Notes under the pieces: generated by a model
What the model was told of the DNA's origin: nothing
The model's database searches: none
The model's input: only the letters and a program-made list of their open reading frames with translations
Part shown: positions 9,672 through 20,304 of the stretch, piece by piece
How positions within the stretch are numbered: the stretch's first letter is position 1
How the letters are laid out: the number at the start of each line of letters is the position of its first letter
Translations under genes and position numbers: made by a program
DNA from: Sneathiella glossodoripedis JCM 23214
Lineage (GTDB): Bacteria; Pseudomonadota; Alphaproteobacteria; Sneathiellales; Sneathiellaceae
Reading direction: 5' to 3'
DNA: 64,000 nucleotides
Assembly: GCF_000616095.1 (NCBI RefSeq)
Contig: NZ_BAMS01000003.1
Coordinates: 1 to 64,000 of the forward strand

Positions 9672-10613
9672 ATGCAAAAATCAAATGTCATTCTTGATTG
9701 TGATCCCGGGCAGGATGATGCGGTTGCCATTCTGCTTGCACTGGCATCGCCAGAGGAAATAAATCTGCTGGGTATTACCACGGTTGCCGGCAACGTTCCG
9801 CTTGAGCTGACGCAAAGCAATGCCCGGCGAATATGCGAGCTTGCAGGGCGGCGCGATGTGCGCGTATTTGCAGGAGCGAGCAGGCCATTGATGCGTGATC
9901 TGGTAACAGCGGAATGGATTCACGGAAAAACAGGATTGGATGGTTCCGACCTGCCAGAGCCCACAATGCCGCTGCAGGAAGAGCATGCCGTTAATTTCAT
10001 TGTGCAAACCTGCCTTGAGGCCGAAGACAATTCCATTACCATCTGCCCCATCGGCCCGATGACGAATGTGGCGCTTGCCATGATGCAGGCCCCGCAAATC
10101 ATTCCAAAAATCAAACAGGTCGTGTGCATGGGCGGCGCAATCAAAGAGTTTGGCAACACGACACCAGCCGCCGAGTTCAACATCTATGTGGACCCGCAGG
10201 CCGCGAAAGTTGTTCTGAACTCTGGTGTGGATTTTGTCATGATGCCCCTTGATGTCACGCATAAAGCGCTGGTCACGCCAGAACGACTGCAGCGGTTCAA
10301 GGATCTGAATTCGCCGGTGGGGGATGTGTGCGGGGGCATGCTGGATTACTTCAACCGTTTTGACATGAGCCGCTACGGATTTGACGGTGGCCCGCTTCAC
10401 GATCCTTGCGTCATTGCCTATCTGATCGACAGTGATATTTTCAAAGGCCGTGAAGTGCATTTGGACATTGAGACCTCTTCAGAGCTAACCATGGGCCAGA
10501 CACTGGCGGATTGGTGGAATATCATGGAGAGGGAGCCCAATGCCTTCGTCTGTGATGATCTGGATCACGAACGGTTTTTCCAATTACTGACGGAGCGCCT
10601 TGGCCGGCTTTAG
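9672..10613 (+). CDS. Nucleoside hydrolase (IunH/RihA-like)
   Basis: The product is a 313-residue enzyme of the inosine–uridine nucleoside hydrolase family, which splits ribonucleosides into base and ribose with a calcium ion. The N-terminal calcium-binding motif DCDPGQDDA (Asp9, Asp11, Asp15, Asp16) is intact, as are the GNVPLELT region, PIGPMTNVALA, MGGA, FNIYVDP and the late HDP motif that supplies the base-protonating histidine region. The length fits the family. The start at 9672 is preceded by ACGAGGA. The gene stands alone between the MocR regulator and a convergent DUF454 gene, overlapping the latter's stop codon tail to tail. It is probably purine or pyrimidine salvage; base preference cannot be read from the sequence. 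Confidence 0.9.
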   Translation: MQKSNVILDCDPGQDDAVAILLALASPEEINLLGITTVAGNVPLELTQSNARRICELAGRRDVRVFAGASRPLMRDLVTAEWIHGKTGLDGSDLPEPTMPLQEEHAVNFIVQTCLEAEDNSITICPIGPMTNVALAMMQAPQIIPKIKQVVCMGGAIKEFGNTTPAAEFNIYVDPQAAKVVLNSGVDFVMMPLDVTHKALVTPERLQRFKDLNSPVGDVCGGMLDYFNRFDMSRYGFDGGPLHDPCVIAYLIDSDIFKGREVHLDIETSSELTMGQTLADWWNIMEREPNAFVCDDLDHERFFQLLTERLGRL

Positions 10614-11005
10614 GAAATCCGGCTTTCACATTTGCGTTTGCTTGGGCGGGTGAGGATAAAACCCGCTCCTACCCCCATAAGCAGCAGCATTCCGGTTATA
10701 CCATACCAAGGTGTTTGGGTGAGCGTGATCACCAGAATGGCGCTGATTGCCATGGTGGCAAGGGCGATGGTTTTGGCCCGAAGCGGGATGATGCCGTGAG
10801 CTTCCCAGTCACGTAACGGGGGGCCGAAAAATCGGTGGTTATAGAGCCATGCATGAAAGCGGTCAGAGGATTGCGAAAAAGCCCATAGAGAAATCAGCAG
10901 GAACGGCGTTGTTGGAAGCACTGGCACCACAACCCCGATCGCCCCAATAAGGACAAAGAGCCAGCCGATGGCCATCAATATGATTTTTTTGGTTTTGGAC
11001 TGCAT
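10610..11005 (-). CDS. YbaN/DUF454 family inner-membrane protein
   Basis: This is a small membrane protein of 131 residues belonging to the YbaN (DUF454) family, whose function is not established. The diagnostic block is present near the N-terminus: GWLFVLIGAIGVVVPVLPTT followed by WAFSQSSDRFHAWL, HRFFGPPLRDW and GIIPLRAK. Two hydrophobic segments follow towards the C-terminus, ending in a basic tail. The last codons overlap the stop of the convergent nucleoside hydrolase by four bases, with no terminator between. The upstream side opens into a long AT-rich region shared with the amino-acid transporter operon. Confidence 0.85.
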   Translation of the reverse strand: MQSKTKKIILMAIGWLFVLIGAIGVVVPVLPTTPFLLISLWAFSQSSDRFHAWLYNHRFFGPPLRDWEAHGIIPLRAKTIALATMAISAILVITLTQTPWYGITGMLLLMGVGAGFILTRPSKRKCESRIS

Positions 11006-11533
11006 TTTTCCTGCTTTATCGATGCCGCTTCATACCAGTTGCAGCGAAATAATTCTAACGCAATATGGGTTTCACAATAATTAAATTTCTCGAAATGCTC
11101 CAAATGCGAGTTTATTGTTGTGTATAGTATCGCATATGTAGTTTTGATATTTTGTCAATGGCGTATATTCATATTTATTTTTATGATTAATAATTGTGCA
11201 ATTGCCCAATAGTTAGCTTGCGCATAATTTAATTAGATATTTATTTTCAATAAGTTAGTAATCTATATTGTTTTGCATAAAACAAATATTAGTTTTCGCT
11301 CAATATGGGTGCGCCGGATTTTTTGTGTTGAATTATATATCTTTTGAAAATTATACTCATATCAGCTTAGGTCGCTAACAGGGGAAAACAAAAACGCAAT
11401 CAATAAAAGACCCTTATCAGAGTCATCAAATTCCTGATCTGAAAAGACTTTTTTGGCTGCACAATACACCCCGCATAATAACGATAATAGACCGGGTAGT
11501 TTGATGGTGTAACAACCCTAATGGGAGGAAAAA
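11006..11533. other. AT-rich 528-bp regulatory region before the amino-acid transporter operon
   Basis: There is no gene here. Base composition is far more AT-rich than the surroundings. The ten-base word CAATATGGGT occurs twice, at 11061–11070 and 11301–11310, in direct orientation and 240 bp apart. GGGAGGA just before 11534 is the ribosome site of the binding-protein gene. The length and composition suggest a heavily regulated promoter, possibly with nucleoid-protein binding. No promoter hexamers could be assigned with confidence. Confidence 0.5.
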
Positions 11534-12777
11534 TTGAAACTAAAATCCGCTATTATTACGAGTGCCGTGTTTGCTGCTGTATCAGCATTCTCTGCTCAAG
11601 CCGCAGATTCAATCAAACTTGGCTTTATTGATCCGCTATCCGGACCGTTCGCGGCAACCGGAACAGGTGGTTTGAAGCAGCTGGAATATGCAGCTGACGT
11701 TCTGGTTAACGAAAAAGGTGGTGTGCTGGGCGGCAGAAAATTTGAAGTCGTTCCTTACGACAACAAAATCAGCCCAAAGAAAGCCTTGTTCAGTTGAAAA
11801 GAGCAATCGGTGAGGGCGTTCGCTATATTTTCCAGGGTAACAGCTCTGGTGTTGCTAACGCGCTGACAGATGCGATCAAAAAACATAACAGACGTAATCC
11901 GGACGATCGGGTTCTGTTCCTCAACTATTCAGCTGTTGATCCTGCGCTGACTAACGAGAAATGTAACTACTGGCATTTCCGTTTCGACGCCAATGCGGAC
12001 ATGAAAATGAACGCAATGACAGATGTTATTAAAACAAATGATAACATCAAGAGCGTATACATCATCGGTCAGGACTATTCATTTGGTAAAGCGGTTGCTG
12101 CGGCAGCGGTTAAGTTCCTGAAAGAGAAACGTCCAGATATCACCATTGTTGGTAACGAGCTTCACCCAATCGGGAAAGTGAAAGACTTTACACCATATGC
12201 AACGAAAATCCGGGCATCTGGCGCGGATGCGGTTATCACTGGTAACTGGGGTGCGGATATGGTCGGACTTGGTAAAGCCATTGGCGAAACTGGTCTGGAT
12301 GTGCCGATCTTTACATATTATGCAGCCAATGACGGTATCACCAAAACAATTGGTGCGTCTGGTAAAGACAAGATCCGTCTTGTTCACGAAGGTGTCCTGA
12401 ACCCTGTCAGCACAGATGCTTACAAAGCTTACCACGAAGGCTTTAAAGCGAAAAATCCTGATAAGGATATTACACAGTACCGTATTGCAAACGCTGTTCA
12501 GATGCTGGCCGCTGCGATGGAAAAAGCAGGTTCAGACAAGCCAATTGATGTAGCTGCTGCACTTGAAGGTATGGAGTTCACATCACTGCACGGTGAAAAG
12601 CTGATGATGCGTGCGTCTGATCACCAGTTGATCCAGCCAATCCACATTTCAGTTCACACCGATGAAAATATCGTGTTTGACGCTGATAACTCCGGTTTTG
12701 GCCTGGTGGTTGAAAACACAATCGCTGCTGCAGACACTGAGCTGCCAACAACCTGTAAAATGAAACGTCCTAACTAA
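11534..12777 (+). CDS. Branched-chain-type amino-acid ABC transporter, periplasmic binding protein, one frameshift
   Basis: This is the periplasmic receptor of a Liv-type ABC importer, captured by a type I binding-protein fold. A signal peptide (MKLKSAIITSAVFAAVSAFSAQA) is followed by IKLGFIDPLSGPFAATG, the usual start of the mature protein. The frame is lost after NKISPK, at the CCC of 11773–11775 or the A run next to it. One extra base joins it to SLVQLKRAIGEG and the rest (VYIIGQDYSFG, ADAVITGNWGADM), giving about 414 residues. The start codon is TTG at 11534 with GGAGG seven bases upstream. It is the first gene of the transporter operon. The ligand may be an aliphatic or aromatic amino acid, since the downstream oxidoreductase handles aryl pyruvates. 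Confidence 0.88.
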
Positions 12778-12793
12778 GGATAGTAACATTTTG

Positions 12794-12825
12794 GGGCTGC
12801 CCTGCTCGTTCGAAACGGGCAGCCC
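12794..12825 (+). terminator. Hairpin between binding-protein and permease genes (attenuator or mRNA stabiliser)
   Basis: GGGCTGCCC at 12794–12802 pairs perfectly with GGGCAGCCC at 12817–12825 around a 14-base loop. It lacks a strong T run. Such hairpins after the binding-protein gene commonly make that subunit more abundant than the permeases; here that role is inferred from position. Confidence 0.6.
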
Positions 12826-12887
12826 GCTTTCCTAAGCAGACGTTAGATCTGTGCCTGCCTTCATTGTGTACATAAGAGATTCAATCA

Positions 12888-13838
12888 ATGTTTGAATTGA
12901 TATTCTTCTCCCTGTTAAACGGGATTGTCACGGGGCTTCTACTCTTCATGCTTGCAAGCGGTTTGACGCTTATTTTTTCCATGATGGGAGTCCTGAACTT
13001 CGCGCACGCCAGCTTTTATATGCTGGGTGCATATCTTGCCTATACGATAAGCTTGTATCTGGGCTTCTGGGTGGGGCTGCTTGTTGCGCCCATACTTGTG
13101 GGGCTTCTTGGCGCCATGGTGGAACGATACGGACTTCGGTATGTTCACCGCTGGGGCCATGTTGCCGAACTGATTTTTACATTCGGTCTGGCATTTCTTA
13201 TCGAGGAAGTTGTCCAGTTTATCTGGGGGAAAGATACCAAAGCGTATCATGAACCTGAAATTTTGCAGTTTCCGCTCTTCACGTTTTTCGGTCAGGACTT
13301 CCCGGCCTACAAAGCGTTCATGCTGTTCATTTCAATTGCGATCTTTATCGGGTTGCTGCTGATTTTGACGAAATCCCGCGTGGGTCTGATCATTCAGGCT
13401 GCGATCACCAAACCCAACATGACTGCAATGCTTGGCCATAATGTGCCGCTGGTATTCATGAGTGTCTTTGGTGTGGGTTGTGCGCTTGCCGGTGTTGCAG
13501 GTGTGATTGCCGGTCCGGCGCTGGGTACTTTTCCGGGAATGGCCGTTGTGCTTGGCAGTATCGTGTTTGTGATTGTGGTGGTTGGCGGACTTGGTTCCCT
13601 GATCGGTGCATTTGTCGCATCCCTGCTCATCGGGCTTTTGCAAACATTTGCGATTGCGCTTGATTATTCAGTCAATGATCTGTTGCAGGTCTTCAATATC
13701 ACAACCGATGTTGATAGTGCGCTTCGGGATTTGTGGACCCTGTCCCTGCCGCAGATTGCGCCAATTTTGCCGTATCTGTTGCTGGTGCTGATCCTGATTT
13801 TCCGTCCAACTGGCTTATTTGGGAAGCGTGAGACATGA
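12888..13838 (+). CDS. livH: Branched-chain-type amino-acid ABC transporter permease, LivH-like
   Basis: This inner-membrane permease of 316 residues is one of the two channel subunits of the importer. It has about eight hydrophobic segments, the LivH hallmark near the N-terminus (LNFAHASFYMLGAYLAY), and a C-terminal GGLGSLIGAFVASLLIGLLQ block that contacts the ATPase. The ATG at 12888 gives the usual family N-terminus. It follows the binding-protein gene after a 110-bp gap with a hairpin and overlaps the next permease by four bases, so the two are translated together. No frame break was found here, unlike its neighbours. Confidence 0.9.
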   Translation: MFELIFFSLLNGIVTGLLLFMLASGLTLIFSMMGVLNFAHASFYMLGAYLAYTISLYLGFWVGLLVAPILVGLLGAMVERYGLRYVHRWGHVAELIFTFGLAFLIEEVVQFIWGKDTKAYHEPEILQFPLFTFFGQDFPAYKAFMLFISIAIFIGLLLILTKSRVGLIIQAAITKPNMTAMLGHNVPLVFMSVFGVGCALAGVAGVIAGPALGTFPGMAVVLGSIVFVIVVVGGLGSLIGAFVASLLIGLLQTFAIALDYSVNDLLQVFNITTDVDSALRDLWTLSLPQIAPILPYLLLVLILIFRPTGLFGKRET

Positions 13839-15128
13839 GTGATATTGCAAATACACAGTCAGCAGGCGGTTCAAGCTCGCTGCTCAAGCGTTTCGTCCCC
13901 TGGATTGGTCTGATTATTGGTCTGATTGTGCTGCCCTTTATTTTCAGCAGCAACTCAGCGATCTATATCATGAACCTGATGGGAATCTTCATCATCTTTG
14001 CCTTGAGCTACAATATGTTGCTGGGGCAAGGGGGGATGCTGTCTTTTGGTCATGCGGTGTATTTCGGACTTGGCGGATTTATGTCCGTTCATTTCATGAA
14101 CTACATTGAATATGATGGTCTGATGCTGCCGATGGTTTTCGTGCCAGTGTTTGGCGGTATTATCGGACTGATTTTTGCCATCATAATCGGCAGTTTTTCA
14201 ACCCGTCGTGCCGGTACGGTTTTCGCGATGATTTCGCTGGGAATTGGTGAATTGGTGGCGGCAAGTTCGCTCATCTTCGTGGCCTTCTTTGGCGGCGAGG
14301 AAGGTGTGAGCGGGGATCGCACCATGGGCTGAAGTCTTCGGGATGGATTTTGCTCAGGATATCGAGGTTTATTCACTCATCGCATTTTGGGCCTTTATCA
14401 CAATTGCGTTGATGTATCTGTTTTCCAGAACGCCAATGGGGCGGATGGCAAATGCTGTCCGCGACAATGACGAGCGGACTGAATTCGTGGGCTACAGTCA
14501 ACGTAAAGTGCGGTTCATTTCCTTCTGCGCGTCAGGATTTTTTGCCGGGATTGCCGGCGGTCTGTTTGCGATCAACTTTGAGATTGTAACAGAAGAAAAC
14601 CTGAACGCACTGACATCCGGTGTGGTGTTGCTGATGGCTTATATTGGCGGTGTGGGTTTCTTTATTGGCCCGATTGTCGGGGCGGTATTGTTCACATTGC
14701 TGCAGACGCTGCTGAGTATTTATACTGAAATCTGGCAACTATATGTGGGTGTGCTGTTTGTTCTGACGGTTATGTATGTGCCGCAGGGACTGACAGGTAT
14801 TCTGGCAATGCATATTCCCATCTACCAGATTAACAGGCTTGGTAGTCTGGTTGTTCCGTATATTCGCACCGGTATACCACTGGCATTCTGTCTGGCGGGT
14901 GTTGTCGGTTTCCTTGAAATGATTCACCACGTTCGTGCGGCCAGTGTTGGCGACACGGAAATGTCCCTGATCGGTATCGGGTTTGATACGCATACGGTCA
15001 TGCCATGGATTATTGTTGCCGTACTTGTCGCTGTGGGTGGGTATTTCACCAAGACACAGTTACCGCAGCTAAAAGAGGCATGGGAGCGGGCGCACGCGCC
15101 CCTTGGTTCAGATGAGGGAGCAGCTTGA
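13835..15128 (+). CDS. livM: Branched-chain-type amino-acid ABC transporter permease, LivM-like, one frameshift
   Basis: This is the second channel subunit of the importer. The N-terminal part carries membrane segments and YNMLLGQGGMLSFGHAVYFG, a LivM hallmark. The C-terminal part continues MDFAQDIEVYSLIAFW and FFAGIAGGLFAI. The frame breaks at 14327–14330: GACCGC-type SGDRTMG upstream and EVFGMDFAQ downstream. The shift equals two missing bases or one extra; restoring CC would give TMGPEVFG, which fits relatives. The repaired protein has about 430 residues, long for LivM because of an extra C-terminal membrane stretch. It overlaps both livH and livG by four bases. Confidence 0.87.
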
Positions 15129-15883
15129 TGACATCAGCAATTAAACTGACAGGTGTCCGCAAGAGTTTCGGCCCTACCGAGATTATTCGCGGGGTTGATC
15201 TGGATATCAGACAAGGTGAGCGCCATGCCATTATTGGTCCTAATGGTGCCGGTAAATCCACGTTATTCCATCTGGTGAGCGGGCGGTACAATCTGTCTGC
15301 GGGTAGTGTGGAGCTAAACGGGGAAGATATTAGTAATCTGCCGCCATACGAGATTTACCGGAAAGGTCTGTCACGGAGCTTTCAGGTGACAAACATCTTT
15401 CCAAGGATGAGCGTTTTTGAAAATGTTCGCTGCGGTTTGATGTGGTCTCAGGAATATAAATATTCCTTCTGGCATCTGGTTGATCGGGAGAAGAAGCTGA
15501 ACCACAGAACCGCAGAGGTGCTGGAGGAAATTGGCCTGACATCCCGTCAGCATGTACCGGCAGGTGTGCTCACATATGCGGAGCAACGCGCGCTGGAAAT
15601 CGGTATTGCCGCAGCCGGCGGTGCGGATGTCATCATGCTGGATGAGCCAACTGCGGGCATGAGCCATTCGGAGACAGATCAGGCGATTGCACTGATCCGT
15701 AAAATCACCGATGGCAAGACGCTTGTGATGGTGGAGCATGACATGGGTGTTGTGTTTGATGTGGCAGACCGGATTTCCGTGCTGGTGTATGGCGAAATAA
15801 TTGCCACCGATACACCGGAAAATATCCGAAACAACAAGGCCGTTCAGGAAGCCTATCTTGGAGCGGAGGCGGAGCATGCTTAA
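15125..15883 (+). CDS. livG: Branched-chain-type amino-acid ABC transporter ATPase, LivG-like
   Basis: This is one of the two cytoplasmic ATPases driving the importer. Walker A (GPNGAGKST, about residues 38–46), the LivG-type SRSFQVTNIFPRMSV Q-loop region, Walker B (VIMLDEPTAGM) and the switch histidine region (VMVEHDMGVVF) are intact in 252 residues. The signature motif is degenerate (LTYAEQRALEIG instead of LSGGQ-type), which is frequent in LivG proteins. The start overlaps the livM stop by four bases, and its own end overlaps the livF start by eight, so the operon is translationally coupled. Confidence 0.9.
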   Translation: MMTSAIKLTGVRKSFGPTEIIRGVDLDIRQGERHAIIGPNGAGKSTLFHLVSGRYNLSAGSVELNGEDISNLPPYEIYRKGLSRSFQVTNIFPRMSVFENVRCGLMWSQEYKYSFWHLVDREKKLNHRTAEVLEEIGLTSRQHVPAGVLTYAEQRALEIGIAAAGGADVIMLDEPTAGMSHSETDQAIALIRKITDGKTLVMVEHDMGVVFDVADRISVLVYGEIIATDTPENIRNNKAVQEAYLGAEAEHA

Positions 15884-16569
15884 GGTTAGAGATCTAAACG
15901 CCTATTATGCAAAAGCCATATCCTTCAGGGTGTGAATTTTCATGTCAATGAAGGTGAGATTGTCTCCTTGCTTGGGCGTAATGGTGTGGGCAGGTCCACG
16001 ACCATTAAATCCATTATGGGAGAGGTTCCGCCTCATGGCTCCATCGAGTTTCGCGGGGAGGAAATTGCGGGACTGAAAGAGCATGAAGTGGCTCTTCGCG
16101 GGCTTGGCTATGTGCCTGAAAATCGGGATGTGTTTGCCGGACTGACCGTGCGGCAGAACCTGATCCTGGGGATCAAGGACATGAAACGTCAGGGCCGCTG
16201 GAAAATGGAAGACATGTTCGACATGTTCCTAATCTGAAACAGCGTGCGGATGTGGATGCGGGCGTGCTTTCAGGCGGGGAGCAGCAGATGCTGACCATGT
16301 GCCGGACCTTGATGGGAGATCCGGATCTGATCATGATCGATGAGCCAACGGAAGGGTTGGCCCCCAAGATTGTGGAACAGGTTGGTGAGTTGCTGTCTGA
16401 AATTGCGAGGCGGGGTGTTTCCATCCTGCTGGTCGAGCAGAAACTGGCGATTGCACTGAAAATTTCCCACCGCTTATATGTGATGGGGCATGGCCATATG
16501 GTTTATGAGGGCACGCCAGACGAGCTGAAGGCTAATGAGAAAATCCGTAAGGAATGGCTTGAAGTTTAA
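15876..16569 (+). CDS. livF: Branched-chain-type amino-acid ABC transporter ATPase, LivF-like, two frameshifts
   Basis: This is the second ATPase of the importer. The start ATG at 15876 lies inside the end of livG, behind GGAG. The frame is lost at G15909 (one G restores YYGKSHILQGVNF) and again at the CC of 16228–16229 (one C restores MFPNLKQRADV). The repaired protein of about 231 residues has LSGGEQQML and Walker B LIMIDEPTEGLAP. Walker A reads GRNGVGRST, with arginine where lysine is usual; I recall this substitution in other alphaproteobacterial LivF proteins, so it may not mean loss of function. It is the last gene of the operon and is followed by a hairpin. Confidence 0.86.
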
Positions 16570-16594
16570 GCTATATTGCGGTTGAAAAATCGAG

Positions 16595-16633
16595 GGGCGG
16601 CGAGGAAAGTCACGGGCTTTCCAGCCGCCCTTC
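16595..16633 (+). terminator. Hairpin after the transporter operon
   Basis: GGGCGGC at 16595–16601 pairs with GCCGCCC at 16624–16630, with an inner GGAAAG/CTTTCC stem. The T run after it is weak (TTCGTGTTT), so termination may be partial, allowing some read-through into the oxidoreductase gene that starts 90 bp later. Confidence 0.6.
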
Positions 16634-16721
16634 GTGTTTGTAACTGGGCGCTGAGTAGAGTAGTATGGGGAAAAATACTGTTTGTGTTCAAGCAAACTGT
16701 AAGACAGGGCTAGGGAATTCA

Positions 16722-19700
16722 ATGAGTAACATTCAGTCAAATGTGACACTGGACGATAAGTATGAACTGCGCGATGGGCAGGTTTTCATCACGGGAACGC
16801 AGGCACTTGTCAGATTGCCGATCATGCAGCGCCAGCGTGATGCAGCTGAAAATCTGAAAACCGGTGCGTTTATTTCAGGTTATCGGGGATCACCACTTGG
16901 GCTGTATGACCAAAGCCTTTGGAAGGCCAAGCCCTTTTTGAAAAATAATGACATTCATTTCCAGCCGGGCGTGAATGAGGATCTGGCGGCGACCAGTATC
17001 TGGGGGACGCAGCAAATTCATTTGTCGGGCCAGTCTGATTATGACGGGGTTTTTGGCATCTGGTATGGCAAGGGGCCGGGGGTTGATCGCTCCGGTGATG
17101 TGTTCAAGCATGGCAATATGGCGGGCACAACGCGCCATGGCGGCGTGCTGGTTCTGATGGGGGATGATCATACGGCCAAATCCTCCACCGTTGCGCATCA
17201 AAGCGAGCAGGCGCTGGTGGCGGCCATGATCCCGGTTTTGAACCCGGCCACTGTTCAGGAGTATCTGGATTTTGGACTGCATGCGATTGCGCTCAGCCGG
17301 TATAGCGGTTGCTGGGTTGGCATGAAATGTCTGACTGATACGGTCGAAAGTTCGGCAACTGTTGATGTGGGACCCGATCGTGTGAAGGTGGTTGAGCCAG
17401 AAGGTCTGCCCGAACCACAGGGCGGTATTTATCTGCGCTGGCCTGACAATGCCAACGAGCAGGAGGAAAGGCTTGTTCGCTATAAACTGCCGCGGGTGCA
17501 GGCTTATGTGCGGGCAAACGGGCTGGACCGGGTGACGCAAAGCAGTTCGCGAAAATCTTTTGGGATCGTAACCACAGGAAAATCATGGCTTGATACCGTG
17601 CAGGCATTGGCGGATCTGGGCATCAGTGAAAGTCTTGCCGAAGAGATTGGCCTGTCTGTTTACAAGGTGGGCTGTACCTGGCCGCTGGAGAGCGAAGGAC
17701 TTCGCGAATTTGCAGCGGGCCATGATGAAATTCTGGTTATTGAAGAGAAAAGAAGCCTCATCGAAGAGCAGGCCGCCCGTATTTTATATGATCTGGAAGA
17801 TCGCCCGCGACTGGTCGGTAAACAGGATGAAAAAGGCGGCATGCTTCTGCCTCGGATGGGGAGCTGACACCGCGTCTGGTCGCGGCGGCAATCGCATCAA
17901 GATTACGCCTTCGCGATCTGCCAAAAGAGGTTGTGGATGGGATTGCACTGGCAGAAGCGAACGATAGCGGCAATGTGATGCCCGCAGCTCCGGTCAGTCG
18001 CTCTCCGTGGTTCTGTTCGGGATGTCCGCATAACTCGTCAACAAATGTGCCGGAGGGAAGCCGGGCGATGGCGGGAATTGGCTGTCACACGATGGCCGTC
18101 TATATGCCCAACCGCCGCACACAGACCTATACCCATATGGGAGCAGAGGGGGCGAACTGGATCGGGCAGGCCCCGTTTACGGCCGAGACACACATATTCC
18201 AGAATCTGGGCGATGGAACCTATTATCATTCGGGCCTGATGGCCATTCGTGCGGCGGCTGCCGCTAATGTGAACATCACCTATAAAATTCTGTTCAATGA
18301 CGCGGTTGCGATGACGGGCGGGCAACCCTTTGATGGACCGCTCAGCCCCTGGCAAATCAGCCACCAGATCCATTCGGAAGGGGTTGGCAAAATCTGTGTG
18401 GTGACCGATGAGCCGGAAAAATACGCCGCCGATACCAACTGGGCGCCGGGAGTGACAATCCACCACCGGGATGAGCTGGATGCGGTTCAGCGGGAATTGC
18501 GCGAGGTCAGTGGGGTAACCGCGATCATTTATGATCAGACCTGCGCAGCGGAAAAACGCCGCCGGCGCAAACGGGGAACTTTCCCCGATCCTGCCAAGCG
18601 CGCCTTTATCAATGAAGCTGTTTGTGAGGGGTGCGGCGATTGCGGTATTGCCTCCAACTGTGTGTCGGTCAAGCCGCTGGAGACAGAGTTCGGGCGTAAG
18701 CGGGAAATTGATCAATCAAGCTGCAACAAGGATTTCTCCTGCGTGAAGGGTTTTTGCCCAAGCTTTGTTACCATTGAAGGGGGGAGCCTTAAAAAGGCAC
18801 AACGGGCCGAAGTCTCTTCGGATCAGATTGATACGAGCGATCCGGCCAAAGGGATAGCCGATCCTGTTCTGCCCGCCATCAGCGGATCCTATAACATTCT
18901 GGTAACCGGCATCGGCGGGACCGGTGTTGTGACCATCGGTGCGCTGCTGGGAATGGCTGCGCATCTGGAGGGCAAGGGTGCTTCCATTCTGGATCAGACA
19001 GGTCTTGCACAGAAAAACGGGGCCGTGATGAGCATGTGCGCCTGACCAACAGCACAGCAGATTTGGGGGGAACTCGCATTCCCAACCGCCAGGCAGACCT
19101 TGTTCTGGGCTGTGATCTGGTGGTAGCTGCGGGCAAAGATGCCCTCATGAGCTATGGGCTGGGCAGGACAAAGGCCATCATCAACGATTATCTGGCACCG
19201 GTTGCCGCCTTCACGCTGGCCCCTGATCTGGCGATGGACCGGGATAAGCTGACTACACTGGTTGCGCAAAGTATCGGCCGTGAAGCTGCGGAATTTGTCA
19301 GTAGCACGGATCTTGCGACGGCGATCATGGGCGATTCAATCGCCGCCAATCTGTTCCTCTTGGGCTATGCCTATCAGAAGGGCACAATTCCGCTCAGTGC
19401 AGCAGCCATTGAACAGGCGATCGAACTGAACGGGGTCGCCATCGAGGCTAACAAGCGCAGCTTCGCCTGGGGACGCCGCGCGGCTGTCGATCTGGCGCAA
19501 GTGACGCAGATTGCCCATCCAGCCTCGCAGACGGCGCAGATAGAGAAGCCTCTGTCGCTTGAGGAGAAAATTGATCTGCGCGTCGAAGAGCTGACAGCCT
19601 ACCAGAGCCGGCGCTATGCAGAGCGCTATTTGAAACTGGTGAGACGCGTTCAGGCAAAAGAGCAGGAGTTGGGACTTCAGCCGCTGGCTCTTACCGAGCT

Positions 19701-20213
19701 GTGGCGCGCTACGCCTACAAGCTGATGGCGTATAAAGATGAGTATGAAGTGGCCCGCCTCTATTCAAATGGGGCGTTTGAAGCCAAAATTCGCGAGCAGT
19801 TTGAAGGCGATTACCGCATCAAATATCATCTGGCACCACCAATTCTGGCAAAGCGTGACCCGCAAAGCGGCCATCTGCAGAAACAGGAATATGGTCCGTG
19901 GATGCTGCGTGGCTTTGCGGTGCTTGCCAAATTGCGCTTCCTGCGCGGAACATCGCTGGATCCGTTTGGTAAAACCGAAGAGCGGCGCAAGGAAGTTGCC
20001 CTGATTTCGGAGTATGAGCAGACCATTGAAGAGATTTTACAAAATCTGTCTGCCGCGAACCATTCACTTGCCGTGGAGATAGCTCAGGTGCCCGAGCATA
20101 TTCGCGGCTATGGTCATGTGAAGGAGCGTCACATGCAGGCTGCGGCAGCAGAATATCTGAACCTGCTGGAGCGTTTCAGAAACGGAGATAATGAGGTTAA
20201 AGCGGCGCAATAA
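16722..20213 (+). CDS. Indolepyruvate ferredoxin oxidoreductase family protein (fused), three frameshifts
   Basis: This is a large fused 2-oxoacid:ferredoxin oxidoreductase that decarboxylates aryl or branched 2-oxoacids from amino-acid transamination to acyl-CoA, using thiamine diphosphate and iron–sulphur clusters. The N-terminal part contains GAFISGYRGSPLG, and the thiamine-diphosphate part has CSGCPHN-like FCSGCPHNSS and GIGCHTMAVYM. Cluster ligands are in CEGCGDCGIASNC, and the gamma-type domain starts GIGGTGVVTIGALLG. The frame breaks at 17850–17851 (CC, one C restores LLPSDGELTPRL), at C19033 (one C restores VMSHVRLTNS) and at G19698 (one G restores ALTEAVARYAY). The repaired length is about 1,164 residues, typical. 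It sits between the Liv transporter and an enoyl-CoA hydratase, supporting a role in amino-acid breakdown. Confidence 0.88.
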
Positions 20214-20304
20214 TCCGGATTGGAAGGCCGGTTTGCAAAATCTGTTGATCGGCTCGCCGGAGCGCAATAAGCTTGTTTGAACAATAATAAAAAAGGAAGA
20301 AAAC

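Noticed and set aside
9681-10460. 259-residue minus-strand open frame across the nucleoside hydrolase
   Set aside because: The plus-strand frame has complete nucleoside-hydrolase motifs; the opposite frame has none.
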